Below, in pieces: positions 6,133-6,846 of a stretch of 6,846 bases of DNA (positions within the stretch are counted from its first letter, which is position 1; each line of letters begins with the position of its first letter). A program made the translations under genes and the position numbers. The notes beneath the pieces were generated by a model. That model was given only the letters and a program-made list of their open reading frames with translations. It ran no database searches and was not told the DNA's origin. Origin of the DNA: Pseudomonadota bacterium (lineage in GTDB: Bacteria > Pseudomonadota > Alphaproteobacteria > Rhizobiales > Hyphomicrobiaceae); NCBI GenBank assembly GCA_023390485.1, contig JAEWCT010000018.1, forward strand, positions 1 to 6,846, written 5' to 3'.

Positions 6133-6809
6133 GCGGCAGACACCAGCTTGACGTTGAGAAGAAGATTTTCGATTTCTACCACTGCCGCGATGACGTCCTC
6201 AAGCCCTTCGGGGTCGAGCCGGGCACCTTCGAAGACGATTTGCCGGAGTATGAGATGGTCCCCGCGCTTGCCTTCCGCAAGCTGGCGCATGATGCGGATG
6301 CCACGCGGAGTGACAGCGATCTCCTTGAAATGGGGGTCGCGAAGAAGGCTCGCAACGTAAGGCGCGATCCGGTCGAGAACTTCACGGGCACCCGGGCCAT
6401 CGCCCTTGATAAGACACACATACGGAAAGTTTGCAGGCGGCGCCAGGCGTTCGCTGAAGTGATCTGTCAACGAAAAATAATCCGCGCCCGATTGCCGGAC
6501 GAGGATTGCAACGCTCCCGTCGACTGGCAGTTTGCGCTTCAACGTCACGTCGAGCCAAAGCTGCGGCAAGCGGCGAAACGTTAACGTGTCGGGAATGAGA
6601 GCGACGCGGAACGAGCGTCCGCGAAATTTCCCTTCCATCTTCGGAAAGCCGCAAGCGTCGATTTCGACCTTCGGCGTGTCGAGAACATTCAGGGAAGGCT
6701 GGAGAATGGAATGACGGGCGGCTGCGGCCACTCGCGCTTCGCGGCGACCGAACAGGACGAGAATTGAAACCACCGCGGTCAATAGTAAAGCGGCGAGCGT
6801 AAGAGACAT
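6129..6809 (-). CDS. Membrane-anchored protein of unknown family
   Basis: A 226-residue protein with one N-terminal transmembrane helix (about 3-20) followed at once by GRREAR, which by the positive-inside rule places the remaining domain in the cytoplasm. That domain has alternating strands and helices: an early VEIDACGFPKMEGKFRGR segment (48-65), LPQLWLDVTLKRKLP (81-95), and a C-terminal helical region from about 142 to 218. I do not recognise a family. No catalytic motif is evident. The start at 6809 is the first ATG, and the helix begins immediately after it; only a weak GAGA-type ribosome site precedes it. Its stop overlaps the start of the next gene, so it leads the visible part of the operon. 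The promoter lies outside or at the right edge of the window. Confidence 0.75.
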   Translation of the reverse strand: MSLTLAALLLTAVVSILVLFGRREARVAAAARHSILQPSLNVLDTPKVEIDACGFPKMEGKFRGRSFRVALIPDTLTFRRLPQLWLDVTLKRKLPVDGSVAILVRQSGADYFSLTDHFSERLAPPANFPYVCLIKGDGPGAREVLDRIAPYVASLLRDPHFKEIAVTPRGIRIMRQLAEGKRGDHLILRQIVFEGARLDPEGLEDVIAAVVEIENLLLNVKLVSAA

Positions 6810-6846
6810 GAATGGTTCTCACACGAAAAAGAGAGGTGGCGCATCG

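Noticed and set aside
6819..6846. Possible end of an upstream minus-strand gene (frame reading DAPPLFFV then stop at 6821-6819)
   Set aside because: Only eight codons are visible, too few to support a gene call.

Overview
The window comes from a GC-rich alphaproteobacterium, most likely in the order Hyphomicrobiales. That is inferred from the gene repertoire (DUF1289 protein, CbtAB, a CobC-like phosphatase relative, type I PQQ dehydrogenase) and GC-biased codon use; the genus cannot be fixed. There is no sign of a phage, insertion sequence, CRISPR array, tRNA or rRNA.

Left part (1-1650), read on the minus strand, is a cobalt/cobalamin locus. A sigma70-like promoter (1602-1629) fires almost directly into a compact cobalamin riboswitch (about 1461-1592). 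This leads into cbtB (1232-1444) and cbtA (497-1213), the predicted cobalt transporter. A DUF1289 four-cysteine protein follows (390 to the left edge, incomplete).

Divergent from it, 1649-2206 (+) encodes a CobC/phosphoglycerate-mutase-like protein whose catalytic histidine motif is lost (Ala-Asn-Ala in place of RHG), so it is probably a pseudo-enzyme. The 240-base gap 2207-2446 holds two inverted repeats and no convincing gene.

Middle part (2447-4878, +) is an oxidation module. It has a secreted 574-residue PQQ alcohol dehydrogenase with all the catalytic landmarks plus the extra aspartate typical of lanthanide-dependent enzymes. A strong intercistronic hairpin follows, then a secreted dihaem cytochrome c4-like protein that is the obvious electron acceptor.

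Right part (4881-6809, -) is a convergent, tightly packed three-gene unit: a membrane-anchored protein of unknown family, a small multi-pass membrane protein (stop/start overlap), and an exported ankyrin-repeat protein. The ankyrin gene ends two bases from the cytochrome gene, and the two stop codons form one palindrome.

The functional logic is clearest in two blocks: B12-controlled cobalt uptake, and periplasmic PQQ alcohol oxidation feeding a c-type cytochrome. The membrane/ankyrin unit may serve the periplasmic module, but only proximity supports that.
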